Assembly (NCBI RefSeq): GCF_017848315.1
Contig: NZ_JAFKEC010000035.1
Span: 1 to 51,756 of the forward strand
Length of the DNA: 51,756 nt
Source: Pseudomonas palmensis
GTDB taxonomy: Bacteria > Pseudomonadota > Gammaproteobacteria > Pseudomonadales > Pseudomonadaceae
Direction of reading: 5' to 3'
The position numbers and the translations under genes are program-made. Positions 1-6,963 of this stretch are shown in pieces (the first letter of the stretch is position 1; the number at the start of each line of letters is the position of its first letter). A model generated the notes under the pieces. It was not told where the DNA came from and searched no databases. It saw nothing but the letters and a program-made list of their open reading frames with translations.

Positions 1-27
1 GTAGGCGCCAGCAACGCTGGCGCCTAC
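1..27. repeat. Perfect inverted repeat (REP-like hairpin)
   Basis: The first 27 bases form two 12-base arms (GTAGGCGCCAGC and its reverse complement) around AAC. It lies just downstream of the minus-strand hydrolase gene and resembles the extragenic palindromes of this genome. No T-tract follows on the minus strand, so it is not a canonical terminator. Confidence 0.6.
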
Positions 28-75
28 AGGTTCACGCGGCCTGCCGCAGGAGCCAGCGTTGCCGCCAAGCGGGCT

Positions 76-867
76 TCAGTCAAACACCTTCTTCAAAAAC
101 ACCTGCAGGTCTGCCCACGAGCTTTCATCGGCGGCCTTGTCATAGCCGATATCCGGCCCGCCGTGCTCGCCGTGGCTCAGGCGGTCGGCATCCGGGTTGG
201 TGAAGCCATGCTTGGCCCCCGGGATGCTCACGAACTTCAGGTCGGCGCCGGCTGCCTCCATCTCCTTCCTGAACGCAGCCACCTGCTCGGGCGTGACCAT
301 GCTGTCGCTGGCGCCATGCTCCACCAGCAACGGCGCCTTCACACTGCCGCTGGTTGCCGGCGTGGCCGTCACCAGCGCTCCGTGAAAGCTCGCCACCCCC
401 GCCAGCGGCTCACTGCGCCGCGCAGCGTCCAGCACCACCTTGCCGCCGAAGCAGTAGCCGATGGCGGCGATCTTGTCGGGGTTGGTCTGCGGCTGGATCT
501 TCAGCAACTCGACCCCGGCATCGAAGCGTATTGCCGCCGTTTTCGGGTCTTTCAGGGCCGTCGCCATGAACGCCTGCGCATCGGCCGGGTGCTCGGTGTT
601 CTTGCCGTCGCCATACATGTCGATGGCCAGCGCGCTGTAGCCCAGCCCGGCCAGGTCGCGGGCACGGCGCTTGGCATAGTCGTTCAGCCCCCACCATTCG
701 TGCACCACCACCACCCCGGGACGTTCGCCCTTCACGGCGTCGTCATAGGCGTAGTAGCCCACCAGGCGCTTGCCGTCGGCGTCCTGGTAGTCGATCTGGC
801 GGGTTTGCACCGCGGCCTGGGCCAGGCCAGTGGCGCCGATCAGGGCAAGTGCGAGCAGGTAACGCAT
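76..867 (-). CDS. Dienelactone hydrolase family protein, exported
   Basis: A 263-residue alpha/beta hydrolase of the dienelactone hydrolase family. Residues 1-18 look like a signal peptide ending in an AQA cleavage site, so the enzyme is probably periplasmic. The family nucleophile is Cys139 in GYCFGG, with Asp188 (GASDS) and His220 (GAKHGF) completing the triad; HEWWG near residue 56 is also typical. I chose the ATG at 865-867 because AAGGAGAC sits just upstream; a longer reading frame to 924 would add an unlikely arginine-rich leader. It diverges from oprH, and the shared upstream region carries four PhoP-type half-sites, so PhoP control is possible. The substrate cannot be told from sequence, since the family is wider than chlorocatechol degradation. 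Confidence 0.9.
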   Translation of the reverse strand: MRYLLALALIGATGLAQAAVQTRQIDYQDADGKRLVGYYAYDDAVKGERPGVVVVHEWWGLNDYAKRRARDLAGLGYSALAIDMYGDGKNTEHPADAQAFMATALKDPKTAAIRFDAGVELLKIQPQTNPDKIAAIGYCFGGKVVLDAARRSEPLAGVASFHGALVTATPATSGSVKAPLLVEHGASDSMVTPEQVAAFRKEMEAAGADLKFVSIPGAKHGFTNPDADRLSHGEHGGPDIGYDKAADESSWADLQVFLKKVFD

Positions 868-901
868 GGTCAGTCTCCTTTTTTCCGTTGATGCCCGCTC
901 G

Positions 902-939
902 TTCAGCCGGGGTTCAGCCAGCATTCAGCGGCGGTTCAG
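902..939 (+). promoter_or_regulatory. PhoP-box array, four TTCAG half-sites
   Basis: TTCAG occurs at 902, 913, 924 and 935, each exactly 11 bases apart. Direct hexamer repeats at one helical turn are the known binding pattern of PhoP-type regulators, and TTCAG-N6-TTCAG is close to the remembered Pseudomonas PhoP box. The last repeat ends 11 bases before a possible -10 (TACTCT, 951-956), so the promoter-proximal pair covers the -35 position, as in PhoP-activated promoters. The array lies 35 bases upstream of the divergent hydrolase start and 60 bases upstream of oprH. PhoP binding itself is inferred. Confidence 0.75.
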
Positions 940-999
940 GGCGCCCTGCTTACTCTAGCTCCCACACAAACACCGCGCATCACTCTGGAGTACACACTC

Positions 1000-1602
1000 A
1001 TGAAAAGCCTCAATACCGTACTGATCGCCATCACCATGCTGGGTGCCAGCTCCCTGGTACAGGCTGCCGACACCACCTTCGCCGGCCTCACCTACGGCCA
1101 GACCAGCGACAAGATCAAGAAGTCCGGCTTGCTCAGCAGCAACACCGACCACCTCAACACCGACGGCATCATCAGCAAGGACGGCACCTGGGGTGCGCGC
1201 ATTGGTCAGCAGAACGACCAGGGCCGCTACTACCTCACCTACGACAACGTCTCCAACAACCACAGCGGCCTGAAAATGCGCCAGGAAAACCTGCTGGGCA
1301 GCTACGACGTGTTCTATCCGCTGGGTAGCAGCACCAAGGCATTCGGCGGTGCGAGCCTGGGCGTGACCAAGCTCAGCCAGGAATCCTCCGGCTACAGCCG
1401 CGACACCGACACCGGCTACGCCTACGGCCTGCAGGCTGGCGTACTGCAACAGGTCAGCAGCAATGCTTCGGTCGAACTGGGCTACCGCTACCTGCGCAGC
1501 AACGCCACCACCGAACTGTCCGAGCACGACGGCGACAAGCTCGGTGCCCTGCGCCTGAAAAGCAGCGCGCAAACCTACCTGTCGGCCAACTACCTGTTCT
1601 GA
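1000..1602 (+). CDS. oprH: Outer membrane protein OprH
   Basis: A 200-residue outer-membrane beta-barrel, the same length as P. aeruginosa OprH, and recognisable through segments such as NLLGSYD, GYAYGLQAG and GYRYLRSNA and a C-terminal aromatic residue (SANYLF). Residues 1-22 are a signal peptide ending VQA. OprH is a small eight-stranded barrel that binds lipopolysaccharide and stabilises the outer membrane when magnesium is low. It is followed by phoP and phoQ in the same order as in P. aeruginosa, where PhoP drives the operon. The start is preceded by CTGGAG with normal spacing. A hairpin after the stop may reduce read-through into phoP. Confidence 0.93.
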   Translation: MKSLNTVLIAITMLGASSLVQAADTTFAGLTYGQTSDKIKKSGLLSSNTDHLNTDGIISKDGTWGARIGQQNDQGRYYLTYDNVSNNHSGLKMRQENLLGSYDVFYPLGSSTKAFGGASLGVTKLSQESSGYSRDTDTGYAYGLQAGVLQQVSSNASVELGYRYLRSNATTELSEHDGDKLGALRLKSSAQTYLSANYLF

Positions 1603-1618
1603 ACCCCCGCGCAATACC

Positions 1619-1646
1619 CGAACCGGCCTTCACTCTGGCCGGTTCG
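1619..1646 (+). terminator. Hairpin between oprH and phoP, possible attenuator
   Basis: CGAACCGGCC (1619-1628) pairs perfectly with GGCCGGTTCG (1637-1646) across an 8-base loop. The following CTGTTATTCT has only scattered T residues, so termination would be partial. It could let oprH be made in excess of phoP-phoQ or stabilise the oprH message. Confidence 0.55.
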
Positions 1647-1713
1647 CTGTTATTCTGCCGTTATGTAGCGAGATGCCCGGCCAAGCAGGCCGGGCCTGGT
1701 TATGGAGGAGCGT

Positions 1714-2391
1714 ATGAAACTGCTGGTGGTCGAGGATGAAGCCCTGTTGCGGCATCACCTGTTCAGCCGTCTGAGCGAAAGCGGGCATGTGGTCGAAGCG
1801 GTGGCCAATGCCGAGGAGGCGCTGTACCAGGCCGAACAGTTCAATCACGACCTGGCCATCGTCGACCTGGGCCTGCCGGGCATGAGCGGGCTGGACCTGA
1901 TCCGCCAACTGCGCAGCCAGGGCAAGACATTTCCTATCCTGATTCTCACCGCCCGTGGCAACTGGCAGGACAAGGTCGAAGGCCTGGCCGCCGGTGCCGA
2001 CGACTACGTGGTCAAGCCGTTCCAGTTCGAAGAGCTGGAGGCGCGCCTGAATGCGCTGCTGCGCCGCTCCAGCGGCTTCACCCAGTCGACCATCATCGCA
2101 GGCCCCCTGCGCCTGGACCTCAACCGCAAGCAGGCGCTGCTCGATGACCAGCCCCTAGCATTGACTGCCTACGAATACCGCATCCTCGAATACCTGATGC
2201 GCCATCACCAGCAGGTGGTGGCCAAGGACCGTCTGATGGAGCAGCTGTACCCCGACGACGGCGAGCGTGACCCCAACGTGATAGAAGTGCTGATCGGCCG
2301 CCTGCGCCGCAAGCTCGAGGGCGACAACGGCTTCAAGCCCATCGACACGGTACGTGGCCTGGGCTACCTGTTCACCGAGCGCTGCCTGTGA
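1714..2391 (+). CDS. phoP: Response regulator PhoP
   Basis: A 225-residue OmpR/PhoB-type response regulator. The receiver has acidic residues in VVEDEA, phospho-acceptor Asp51 (IVDLGLPG) and conserved Lys101 (VVKPF); a winged-helix DNA-binding domain fills the C-terminal half (YEYRILEYL, IEVLIGRLRRKL, GLGYLF). It closely matches the remembered P. aeruginosa PhoP. PhoP responds to low magnesium through PhoQ and controls oprH and lipid A modification. The start at 1714 has GGAG about 4 bases upstream; an in-frame ATG at 1702 is less likely. The stop overlaps the phoQ GTG by 4 bases, which suggests coupled translation. Confidence 0.95.
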   Translation: MKLLVVEDEALLRHHLFSRLSESGHVVEAVANAEEALYQAEQFNHDLAIVDLGLPGMSGLDLIRQLRSQGKTFPILILTARGNWQDKVEGLAAGADDYVVKPFQFEELEARLNALLRRSSGFTQSTIIAGPLRLDLNRKQALLDDQPLALTAYEYRILEYLMRHHQQVVAKDRLMEQLYPDDGERDPNVIEVLIGRLRRKLEGDNGFKPIDTVRGLGYLFTERCL

Positions 2392-3734
2392 TTCGTTCGC
2401 TGCGCCTGCGTCTGATGCTGGCCGCAGCGGTGCTGGCGCTGCTGTTCATGCTGGCCCTGTTGCCGGCCCTGCAGAAGGCCTTCAGCCTGGCCCTGCAGGA
2501 GTCCATCGAGCAGCGCCTGGCCTCGGACGTGACCACGCTGATCTCGGCGGCGCGCATAGACGGCGGCAAGCTGCAGATGCCCGATCTGCTGCCGGACGAG
2601 AAATTCAACCTGCCCGACAGCCGCCTGCTCGGCTACATCTACGACCGCCAGGGCAACCTGGTGTGGCGTTCGCGTGCCACCAACGACGAGAACATCAACT
2701 ACACACCCCGCTACGACGGGCGCGGCAACGAGTTCGCGCGCATCCGCCAGGACCACGGCGAGGAGTTCTTCGTCTATGACGTGGAGGTCAAGCTGCTGGG
2801 TGGCAAGAGCGCGGCCTTCAGCATCGTTGCCCTGCAACCGGTGCGCGAGTACCAGCAAACCCTCAACGGCCTGCAAGAGAAGCTCTACCTGGGCTTTGGC
2901 GCGGCGCTGCTGGCCCTGATGCTGCTGCTCTGGGCCGGGCTGACCTGGGGCCTGCGCTCGCTGCGGCGCATGAGCGTGGAGCTGGACGACGTGGAGTCCG
3001 GCGCCCGCGAGGGCCTCAGTGCCGAACACCCGCGCGAGCTGTTGCGTCTGACCGGCTCGCTCAACCGCCTGCTGCGCAGCGAGCGCGAGCAGCGCGGGCG
3101 CTACCGCGACTCGCTGGATGACCTGGCGCACAGCCTCAAGACCCCGCTGGCGGTGCTGCAAGGGGTCAGCGAAAGCATGGCCCAGCGCGAAGGCGAGCGC
3201 GAGCAGGCGCGGGTGCTGCAGAGCCAGATCGAGCGCATGAGCCAGCAGATCGACTACCAGTTGCAGCGCGCCAGCCTGCGCAAGAGCGGCCTGGTGCGCC
3301 ACCAGGTGGCCTTGCACCCGCTGCTCGACAGCCTGTGCAGCACCCTGGCCAAGGTCTACCGCGACAAGCAGGTGCACATCACCTATGCAGTGCCCGACCA
3401 GGCACTGGTACCCATGGAGCAGGGCGCATTGCTCGAACTGCTCGGCAACCTGCTGGAAAACGCCTACCGTCTGTGCCTGGGGCAGATCCGCATCAGCCTG
3501 CGGGTCAGCGACACGGCGCTGGAGCTGTGTGTCGAGGACGACGGCCCGGGCGTACCGGTGCACCAGCGCGAACGTATCCTGCAGCGGGGCGAGCGCCTCG
3601 ATCGCCAGTACCCGGGGCAGGGCATCGGCCTGGCGGTGGTCAAGGACATCATCGAGAGCTACGACGCCACCCTCACTCTCGACGATTCGCCCCTGGGCGG
3701 CGCTGCCTTCCGTATCCGCTTTCCGCTCGACTGA
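2388..3734 (+). CDS. phoQ: Sensor histidine kinase PhoQ
   Basis: A 448-residue membrane sensor kinase. A transmembrane helix at about 8-28, a periplasmic sensor of roughly 135 residues, a second helix at about 166-188, then a HisKA domain with His248 (LAHSLKTPLAVL) and an ATPase domain with N-box (NLLENAYR), DDGPGVP and GQGIGLAVV. The periplasmic domain includes acidic stretches (NDENIN, DHGEEFF), consistent with divalent cation sensing known for PhoQ. It starts with GTG overlapping the phoP stop. It phosphorylates PhoP. Length and organisation equal those of P. aeruginosa PhoQ. Confidence 0.94.
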   Translation: MIRSLRLRLMLAAAVLALLFMLALLPALQKAFSLALQESIEQRLASDVTTLISAARIDGGKLQMPDLLPDEKFNLPDSRLLGYIYDRQGNLVWRSRATNDENINYTPRYDGRGNEFARIRQDHGEEFFVYDVEVKLLGGKSAAFSIVALQPVREYQQTLNGLQEKLYLGFGAALLALMLLLWAGLTWGLRSLRRMSVELDDVESGAREGLSAEHPRELLRLTGSLNRLLRSEREQRGRYRDSLDDLAHSLKTPLAVLQGVSESMAQREGEREQARVLQSQIERMSQQIDYQLQRASLRKSGLVRHQVALHPLLDSLCSTLAKVYRDKQVHITYAVPDQALVPMEQGALLELLGNLLENAYRLCLGQIRISLRVSDTALELCVEDDGPGVPVHQRERILQRGERLDRQYPGQGIGLAVVKDIIESYDATLTLDDSPLGGAAFRIRFPLD

Positions 3735-3747
3735 GCGCCTGCCACAT

Positions 3748-3813
3748 TCCGCCCAGTGGGCGGATTACCGCCATCATCGGGTCTATTCTTTGAGTGCCGG
3801 GCGGAAATCCGCC
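3748..3813 (+). promoter_or_regulatory. Two palindromic candidate activator sites upstream of dctA
   Basis: TCCGCCC-AGT-GGGCGGA spans 3748-3764 and GGCGGA-AA-TCCGCC spans 3800-3813. Both are perfect inverted repeats built from the same TCCGCC/GGCGGA half-site. They lie about 80-145 bases upstream of the sigma-54 promoter, the usual distance for enhancer sites of NtrC-family activators. A DctD-like regulator is the obvious candidate, since DctB/DctD controls dctA in other bacteria; neither gene is in this window. Confidence 0.55.
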
Positions 3814-3840
3814 AACTGGCGCGTCCTGCCTTGCTGCCTT

Positions 3841-3880
3841 GCGGTGCACGAAATGCCCTGAAACAGGGTGTTTGCACCGC
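3841..3880. repeat. Nested inverted repeats upstream of dctA
   Basis: GCGGTGCA (3841-3848) is the reverse complement of TGCACCGC (3873-3880), and inside it CCCTG (3856-3860) faces CAGGG (3864-3868). The element ends 13 bases before the sigma-54 promoter. It may be a regulator site or a DNA cruciform; its role is unknown. Confidence 0.5.
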
Positions 3881-3892
3881 CTTGGCACATCC

Positions 3893-3909
3893 TGGCATCA
3901 GCCTTGCTA
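3893..3909 (+). promoter_or_regulatory. Sigma-54 (RpoN) promoter of dctA
   Basis: TGGCAT-CAGCC-TTGCTA matches the sigma-54 consensus TGGCAC-N5-TTGCW at all but one of the key positions. The GG (3894-3895) and GC (3906-3907) dinucleotides are separated by exactly 10 bases. Transcription would start near 3919, giving a leader of about 115 bases. RpoN-dependent dctA expression is well known in rhizobia and pseudomonads. Confidence 0.75.
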
Positions 3910-3951
3910 TTGACTCCGCAGAGCATTGCCACGCAGCTCGACACAACAAAT

Positions 3952-3969
3952 CCCTCCAATGCAGGAGGG
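3952..3969 (+). other. Leader hairpin in the dctA 5' UTR
   Basis: CCCTCC (3952-3957) pairs with GGAGGG (3964-3969) over a 6-base loop, inside the leader predicted from the sigma-54 promoter. It could affect message stability. It is far from the dctA start codon, so it does not cover the ribosome binding site. Confidence 0.35.
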
Positions 3970-4032
3970 TTCGCGCTTTAGGTGCCGATCGCCTCCTGGG
4001 AAGGATGGGCCGGCACATTGAGGAAAATAGCC

Positions 4033-5361
4033 ATGACGACGCGTCAGCCGCTGTACAAATCGCTGTATATCCAGGTGATCATCGCCATCACCATCGGTAT
4101 CTTGCTGGGTCACTTCTATCCCGACACCGGTGTGGCGCTCAAGCCGCTGGGTGACGGTTTCGTCAAACTGATCAAGATGGTCATCGCCCCCATCATCTTC
4201 TGCACCGTGGTCAGCGGCATCGCCGGCATGCAGAGCATGAAATCGGTCGGCAAGACCGGCGGCTACGCGCTGCTCTACTTCGAAATCGTCTCGACCATCG
4301 CGCTGATCATCGGCCTGGTCGTGGTCAACGTGGTCAAGCCGGGTGCCGGCATGCACATCGACGTGACCACCCTCAACGCCAGCAGCGTGGCTGCCTATGC
4401 CGCCGCCGGTGCACAGCAGACCACCGTCGGCTTCCTGCTCAACATCATCCCCAACACCGTGGTCGGTGCCTTCGCCAACGGCGACATCCTGCAGGTGCTG
4501 ATGTTCTCGGTGATCTTCGGTTTCGCCCTGCACCGCCTGGGTGCCTACGGCAAGCCGCTGCTGGACCTGATCGACCGCTTCGCCCACGTCATGTTCAACA
4601 TCATCAACATGATCATGAAGCTGGCTCCGATCGGTGCCTTCGGTGCCATGGCCTTCACCATCGGCCAGTACGGCGTGGGTTCGCTGGTGCAGCTGGGCTA
4701 CCTGATGGCCTGCTTCTACATCACCTGCCTGCTGTTCATCCTGGTGATTCTGGGCGGTATCGCCCGTGCCCACGGCTTCAGCGTACTCAAGCTGATCCGC
4801 TACATCCGTGAAGAGCTGATGATCGTGCTCGGCACCTCGTCGTCCGAGTCGGCCCTGCCACGCATGCTGGCCAAGATGGAGCGTCTGGGCGCGAAGAAAT
4901 CGGTGGTTGGCCTGGTGATCCCGACCGGCTACTCGTTCAACCTGGACGGCACCTCGATCTACCTGACCATGGCTGCGGTGTTCATCGCCCAGGCCACCGA
5001 CACCACCATGGACATCACCCACCAGATCACCCTGCTGCTGGTGCTGCTGGTGGCCTCCAAGGGTGCTGCAGGCGTTACCGGCAGCGGCTTCATCGTGCTG
5101 GCCGCGACCCTGTCGGCGGTCGGCCACCTGCCGGTTGCCGGCCTGGCGCTGATCCTGGGTATCGACCGCTTCATGTCCGAAGCCCGTGCCCTGACCAACC
5201 TGATCGGCAACGCGGTGGCAACCGTGGTGGTGGCCAAGTGGGTCAACGAGCTGGACGAAGACAAGCTGCAAGCCGAGCTGGCTTCGGGTGGTTCGCCGCT
5301 GGTCGACACCCGTCCTACCGACGACCTGGGTGTCGCCGAAGGTGCGGTACGCCAGGGCTGA
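4033..5361 (+). CDS. dctA: C4-dicarboxylate transporter DctA
   Basis: A 442-residue member of the dicarboxylate/amino acid:cation symporter family (glutamate transporter fold). It imports succinate, fumarate and malate across the inner membrane with protons or sodium. Family marks include GDGFVKLIKMVIAP, the serine-rich hairpin GTSSSESALPRM, the NLDGTSIYLT motif near residue 305 and the substrate-site helix with RALTNLIGNAVA. The ATG at 4033 was chosen because MTTRQPLYKSLY is the familiar N-terminus; the frame is open upstream to 3982. It stands alone between phoQ and a strong terminator. Its promoter looks RpoN-dependent. Confidence 0.95.
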   Translation: MTTRQPLYKSLYIQVIIAITIGILLGHFYPDTGVALKPLGDGFVKLIKMVIAPIIFCTVVSGIAGMQSMKSVGKTGGYALLYFEIVSTIALIIGLVVVNVVKPGAGMHIDVTTLNASSVAAYAAAGAQQTTVGFLLNIIPNTVVGAFANGDILQVLMFSVIFGFALHRLGAYGKPLLDLIDRFAHVMFNIINMIMKLAPIGAFGAMAFTIGQYGVGSLVQLGYLMACFYITCLLFILVILGGIARAHGFSVLKLIRYIREELMIVLGTSSSESALPRMLAKMERLGAKKSVVGLVIPTGYSFNLDGTSIYLTMAAVFIAQATDTTMDITHQITLLLVLLVASKGAAGVTGSGFIVLAATLSAVGHLPVAGLALILGIDRFMSEARALTNLIGNAVATVVVAKWVNELDEDKLQAELASGGSPLVDTRPTDDLGVAEGAVRQG

Positions 5362-5375
5362 GGTTAGCCAAACGC

Positions 5376-5406
5376 AAAAAGCCCATCTTCGGATGGGCTT
5401 TTTTTT
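5376..5406 (+). terminator. Rho-independent terminator of dctA
   Basis: A 7-bp stem GCCCATC/GATGGGC with a TTCG tetraloop (5388-5391), preceded by AAAAA and followed by eight T residues. The A-run makes it potentially bidirectional, although sprT on the minus strand ends about 70 bases away with a REP pair between. Confidence 0.93.
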
Positions 5407-5412
5407 GTGCCT

Positions 5413-5470
5413 GTGCAGGCGTCTTCGCCGCAAGGCCGGCTCCTGCAGGGCGCTGGCTTGCCGGCGAAGC
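5413..5470. repeat. REP pair between dctA and sprT
   Basis: CTTCGCCGCAAGGCCGGC (5423-5440) and GCTGGCTTGCCGGCGAAG (5452-5469) are related elements in opposite orientation, the typical arrangement of Pseudomonas extragenic palindromes. They fill the gap between two convergent genes. Confidence 0.65.
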
Positions 5471-5472
5471 GT

Positions 5473-5967
5473 CTACTCCACCCGCGTCTCGCCGGTGAAC
5501 ACCAGCGTCTGCCGACACCGCCGGCACAGATACCGCCGCCCCTGGCGCACCAGCCCGTGGCGCTGCGCCGAGAACGGAAAGTCACTGCCCGCACATGGGC
5601 ACTTGTAGATGTAGCGGGTCACGCTGCGGCGCTTGACTGCATAGTTGTGGCAGCGGTTGGGTGGCAGCTCGTACACCCCGCGCATGATCAGCTGCCACTC
5701 CTCGCCATGGGGCTGGATGCGGTCGCCGAACAGTTGATGCGCCACCAGGTGCGCGACTTCGTGTGGCACGGTCTGGCGCAGGAAGTCTTCACTGTTCTCG
5801 CGGTACAGCTGCAGGTTGAAGCGCAGCAGGTTTTCGTGCAGGTGCGCGACACCGGCCTTCTGCCCGCGCAGCTTGAAGCTCACCTCGGGACGCAGGAAGG
5901 GGCGCTTGAAAAAACTTTCGGCTTGCTGGTAACAGCTTTCGACGCGGGAATTGAGCAGCTCTGGCAT
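5473..5967 (-). CDS. sprT: SprT family zinc metalloprotease-like protein
   Basis: A 164-residue SprT-like protein. The zinc-binding helix carries HExxH as His69-Glu70-Val-Ala-His73 (PHEVAHLVAHQLFG). The C-terminal third has a zinc-ribbon-like pair, CPC near residue 123 and CRRC near 147, which is the usual SprT arrangement. The family is related to the DNA-protein crosslink protease SPRTN, but the bacterial function is poorly defined. The length equals typical bacterial SprT. It is convergent with dctA. Identification of the family is firm; the biochemical role is not. Confidence 0.92.
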   Translation of the reverse strand: MPELLNSRVESCYQQAESFFKRPFLRPEVSFKLRGQKAGVAHLHENLLRFNLQLYRENSEDFLRQTVPHEVAHLVAHQLFGDRIQPHGEEWQLIMRGVYELPPNRCHNYAVKRRSVTRYIYKCPCAGSDFPFSAQRHGLVRQGRRYLCRRCRQTLVFTGETRVE

Positions 5968-6040
5968 ATCGGTTGGACACTCCTGGCCGGCAATTATGCC
6001 GCAACCCGGGCGGCGCTGCCGAGACCGCTGGTCCGCACAG

Positions 6041-6068
6041 CATCAAGCCGCCTTGCGGCGGCCTGATG
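6041..6068 (-). terminator. Hairpin downstream of the Yip1-family gene
   Basis: CATCA-A-GCCGCC and GGCGGC-C-TGATG form an 11-bp stem with one mismatch and a TTGC loop. It lies 28 bases past the stop of the minus-strand gene. No T-run follows on either strand, so it may be a transcript end stabiliser rather than an intrinsic terminator. Confidence 0.45.
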
Positions 6069-6095
6069 GGTACAGCCCCTAGGTTGGCGTATTGT

Positions 6096-6695
6096 CTAGC
6101 TGGTATAGACGGGCCCCACGCCCAGTCCCCAGACGATCACGGTGAAGGCCATGATGGCAACCAGCACCACCAGCCCCACCGCCAGCACCGAACTCGAGAA
6201 CAGAAAGCCCTCGTCGGACGGGATGTTCATGAAGGTCGGCAGGCCCACGTACAGCAGGTACACCGTGTAGCAGATGGCTGCCGTGCCGACGATCATTCCC
6301 AGCCACAGGTGCGGGTACAGCGCCGCCAGGCCGCCGATGAACAGCGGGGTGGCGGTGTAGGTGGCGAACGCGATGCATTGGGCCATGCTCGGGGTGGCGT
6401 CGTAGGTGCGCGCCATCCAGTGGATGAAGGCGCCCATCACCGCGACGCCGCCCAGCATGGCCAGGTAGGACATCACGGTCATCCAGATCGCGCTGTCGAC
6501 GGTGAGCATGACCGGTGCGCGGTTGCCGATCACCCAGCCCACCTGGGTGGTGCCGATGAACGCGGAAACGGCGGGTATCGCCGCCAGTATCAAGGTGTGG
6601 GTCAGGTACATGTGGCTGATGGTTTCGTCTTCGCCACGGATTTCTTTCCATTCCTGGTCAGGATGGGTGAACAGCCCCAGAACGTGATGGATCAT
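6096..6695 (-). CDS. Yip1 family inner membrane protein
   Basis: About 199 residues with roughly five hydrophobic helices, matching the Yip1 domain family found in many Gammaproteobacteria (start MIHHVLGLFTHPDQEWKEI, then HTLILAAIPAVSAFIG, LGGVAVMGAFIHWMA, ATYTATPLFIGGLAALYP). I place the start at the ATG 6693-6695, since GAGGGAG lies 8 bases upstream; a GTG at 6702-6704 would overlap that ribosome site. The function in bacteria is unknown; Yip1 proteins of eukaryotes act in vesicle traffic. The gene is monocistronic, between sprT and the divergent ttcA. Confidence 0.85.
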   Translation of the reverse strand: MIHHVLGLFTHPDQEWKEIRGEDETISHMYLTHTLILAAIPAVSAFIGTTQVGWVIGNRAPVMLTVDSAIWMTVMSYLAMLGGVAVMGAFIHWMARTYDATPSMAQCIAFATYTATPLFIGGLAALYPHLWLGMIVGTAAICYTVYLLYVGLPTFMNIPSDEGFLFSSSVLAVGLVVLVAIMAFTVIVWGLGVGPVYTS

Positions 6696-6963
6696 GCCAG
6701 TCACTCCCTCGTTGTTGCCATCGCCCCCCAGCGGAGCGCTTGCGCGGCCCAGTGGCTGGGCCTGACGGGATCAGGTCACGCTTGCTGTGGCCTTATGACG
6801 CAGTATAGGAAGGGGTTCGCTGCACAAATCCGCTTTTTTAGAGCAAATTGCGCTGTAAGCGCGGCGCTTCATTTCCTTGCAGTCTTTATCGGATGGGCTA
6901 CGCGAGCGTCAGGTTTGTGCGTAAAATGTGCCGCTTTTGTCACACCTTGCGGATTCAATCGCC

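Noticed and set aside
163..891. Long plus-strand frame opposite the dienelactone hydrolase gene
   Set aside because: It is a mirror of a clear gene in high-GC DNA, has no family resemblance and no ribosome site.
3941..3950. ACACAACAAA in the dctA leader as a Crc/Hfq catabolite repression target
   Set aside because: One mismatch from the motif and about 85 bases from the start codon, while such sites normally sit at the ribosome binding site.
3907..5433. 508-codon minus-strand frame opposite dctA
   Set aside because: His/Gln/Asp-rich translation typical of the antisense of a GC-rich gene; dctA on the plus strand is certain.
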